64,000 nucleotides of DNA, taken from positions 868,001-932,000 of the forward strand of contig CAVOZC010000018.1 in NCBI GenBank assembly GCA_963700865.1, given 5' to 3'. The notes beneath the pieces are model-generated. The model was not told where the DNA came from and made no database searches. It was given only the letters and a program-made list of their open reading frames with translations. This DNA comes from CAVOGJ01 sp963700865 (GTDB taxonomy: Bacteria > Planctomycetota > Planctomycetia > Pirellulales > Pirellulaceae). The position numbers were made by a program, and so were the translations under genes. Of this stretch, positions 63,135 to 64,000 are shown in pieces (position 1 is the first letter of the stretch; the number at the start of each line of letters is the position of its first letter).

Positions 63135-63207
63135 ACCGGAGATCGCCGTAGCGCGTTTACAAATGGATCGTCTTTGGGGCGATCCCGGTTATGGCCAACG
63201 TTCTGTC
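63117..63207 (+). mobile_element. attC recombination site 8
   Basis: Left: GACGAAC, CATG, CCAT, extra G, AACCGG, extra A, GATCGCC. Right arm reversed: ACAGAAC, GTTGG, CCAT, AACCGG, GATCGCC. The toxin stop codon lies inside it. Confidence 0.88.
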
Positions 63208-63543
63208 TGAAAAGTGCGCGGTGGTTGCATGGATGGTCGTGTTTTCAATTGATGGATCGTTGGTTGCACAGTGCTTGCGGCGGCAATGAACCACTCGCGC
63301 GTGAGTGTGTCGCGGATGGTCCGCTGCGGAGATTTGGCATTGCTTCGAATTGGAATGCGCGGCGAATTTCGTAGTCCAATTCTTCGTTCTATCGGTCTGT
63401 TCCTTCGGCAAAGATGAATCGCCGCAGCATTTGCGCGGTCGAATCTCTCACGGAGGCGCGGAGCACACGGAGGGAGTTGTCGATTTTCTCCGTGAGCCCC
63501 GTGACTCCGTGAGATTAAATGCAGACGTGTTGGCCGCAAACAC

Positions 63544-63573
63544 TTGGTGCGCGGCAACCCGAGTCGGTATGAT
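63544..63573 (+). promoter_or_regulatory. promoter-like motif in copy C
   Basis: TTGGTG, 18 bases, TATGAT. The spacer has two changes against copy A but the hexamers are intact. Points to the last, incomplete cassette gene. Confidence 0.4.
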
Positions 63574-63623
63574 GACTGGGTGAAGCGAGCCCCGAGGTCA
63601 TCGTGTTTGCCGCTTCAAAACAG

Positions 63624-63713
63624 ACAGAACAACGAAATGCACGGGAGCAACGGGTCGCGCGTTTCGGTACTTGTTGACTCCAACTCCGTTGCCCCGTGAT
63701 TTCACACGTTCTG
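63624..63713 (+). mobile_element. attC recombination site 9 (end of copy C)
   Basis: Same arms as sites 4 and 7, with CACACGTTCTG at the right end. Confidence 0.87.
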
Positions 63714-63744
63714 CCGTAACGTGTCCTGTTCTGTCGAATGGCTC

Positions 63745-64000
63745 ATGAACAATCCATTTGCAGCTCCGCATGTGAATGCTGATGCGAAATCTGGGTTGCC
63801 AATCGAGAAGCGTCCAACAACTGAAACGATCTTGACTCTGTTGGTCATGCAAATTCTGCTCGTACTGCTGTTCGCTCCAGGAGATGGTGGCGTATGGGCT
63901 GCGTATGTTGCTTGTGCCGTTGCTGTCGCGTATGCGACGATTCACGCACTCAATCGAATGCGGCACAGAACGAATTTCGCAAATGGATACGGCAAAAATT
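63745..64000 (+). CDS. cassette membrane protein, cut by the window end
   Basis: The frame is open from the ATG at 63745 to the right edge (85 codons). A polar N-terminus (NNPFAAPHVNADAKSG...) precedes two hydrophobic helices (ILTLLVMQILLVLLFAP and VWAAYVACAVAVAYATIHAL). No family recognised. It starts about 35 bases after the cassette junction, like the other cassette genes. Its attC would lie outside the window. Confidence 0.55.
   Translation, partial: MNNPFAAPHVNADAKSGLPIEKRPTTETILTLLVMQILLVLLFAPGDGGVWAAYVACAVAVAYATIHALNRMRHRTNFANGYGKN

Larger units (their letters stand above)
63200..63713 (+). mobile_element. repeated ~510-bp cassette, copy C
   Basis: Near-identical to copies A and B (closest to A over the first 60 bases), ending with attC 9. 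Confidence 0.85.

Noticed and set aside
60206..63583. 92-122-codon frames on both strands of the ~510-bp repeated cassette
   Set aside because: Frames differ between copies after small indels (copy B breaks them) and overlap on both strands. No coding signal, so treated as non-coding.
1..64000. tRNA, rRNA or riboswitch genes
   Set aside because: Intergenic regions were read for T-loop (GGTTCGAA) with acceptor pairing and for common riboswitch cores. Nothing convincing was seen, but a covariance search was not possible.

Overview
This 64 kb window looks like chromosomal DNA of a planctomycete (Pirellulales-like; inferred from gene content, not from a marker-tree search). The GC content is high. 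Lineage-typical families include a DUF1598 protein, a PVC-type CxxCH dehydrogenase, a giant surface protein with an LESRRVLA-type N-terminus and a dockerin-like C-terminus, a PQQ-type beta-propeller, and many secreted proteins of unknown function. The left 57.6 kb is a fairly ordinary mix of core and lineage-specific genes. The last 5.5 kb is an integron gene-cassette array without a visible integrase.

Layout. 1-2126: end of a Tad-pilus-type locus (two TadE-like proteins and one TadG-like). 2135-8639: zinc-ribbon protein, S1-domain protein, lipoyl synthase (lipA), and a betaine-lipid pair (btaA, btaB). 8818-17156, minus strand: a five-gene operon. In transcription order it holds a membrane b-type cytochrome candidate, a ten-haem c cytochrome, a five-haem c cytochrome, a NuoE-NuoF fusion, and a [2Fe-2S]/[4Fe-4S] protein with two cyclic-nucleotide-binding-type domains. 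I read it as a possibly regulated route between NADH and periplasmic multihaem cytochromes. 17416-26702, minus: 1683-aa surface protein, outer-membrane barrel candidate, uronate isomerase (uxaC), membrane-anchored EEP-family hydrolase. 26893-33676, plus: fadJ/fadA-like beta-oxidation pair, two glycosyltransferases, and a secreted peroxiredoxin-like protein whose first redox cysteine is encoded by an in-frame TGA followed by a SECIS-like hairpin (candidate selenoprotein). 33700-35354: three copies of a ~390-bp element with nested inverted repeats, with a DUF559 nuclease-fold gene between copies 2 and 3. 35460-57634: prolyl oligopeptidase, dnaE, DUF1598 protein, penicillin-acylase-family protein, PVC haem protein, membrane protein plus peptidase E, glycerate kinase, a large secreted protein, a tyrosine-phosphatase-like protein overlapping a monohaem cytochrome, and a PQQ-like propeller.

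58453-64000: nine attC-type sites can be folded by eye. Each has complementary R arms, an unpaired spacer and two extrahelical bases in L. They separate gene cassettes: a DUF1579-like secreted protein, several unknown proteins, and a ParE/RelE toxin-antitoxin pair. A ~510-bp cassette with no convincing gene occurs three times. It carries a conserved promoter-like motif pointing into the next cassette.

Caveat on sequence quality: at least five conserved genes (S1 protein, FeS/cNMP protein, fadJ, GT39-like glycosyltransferase, glycerate kinase) are broken by 1-2 nt indels, some in homopolymers. These look more like consensus errors than real pseudogenes. No rRNA, tRNA, CRISPR or complete insertion sequence was recognised.
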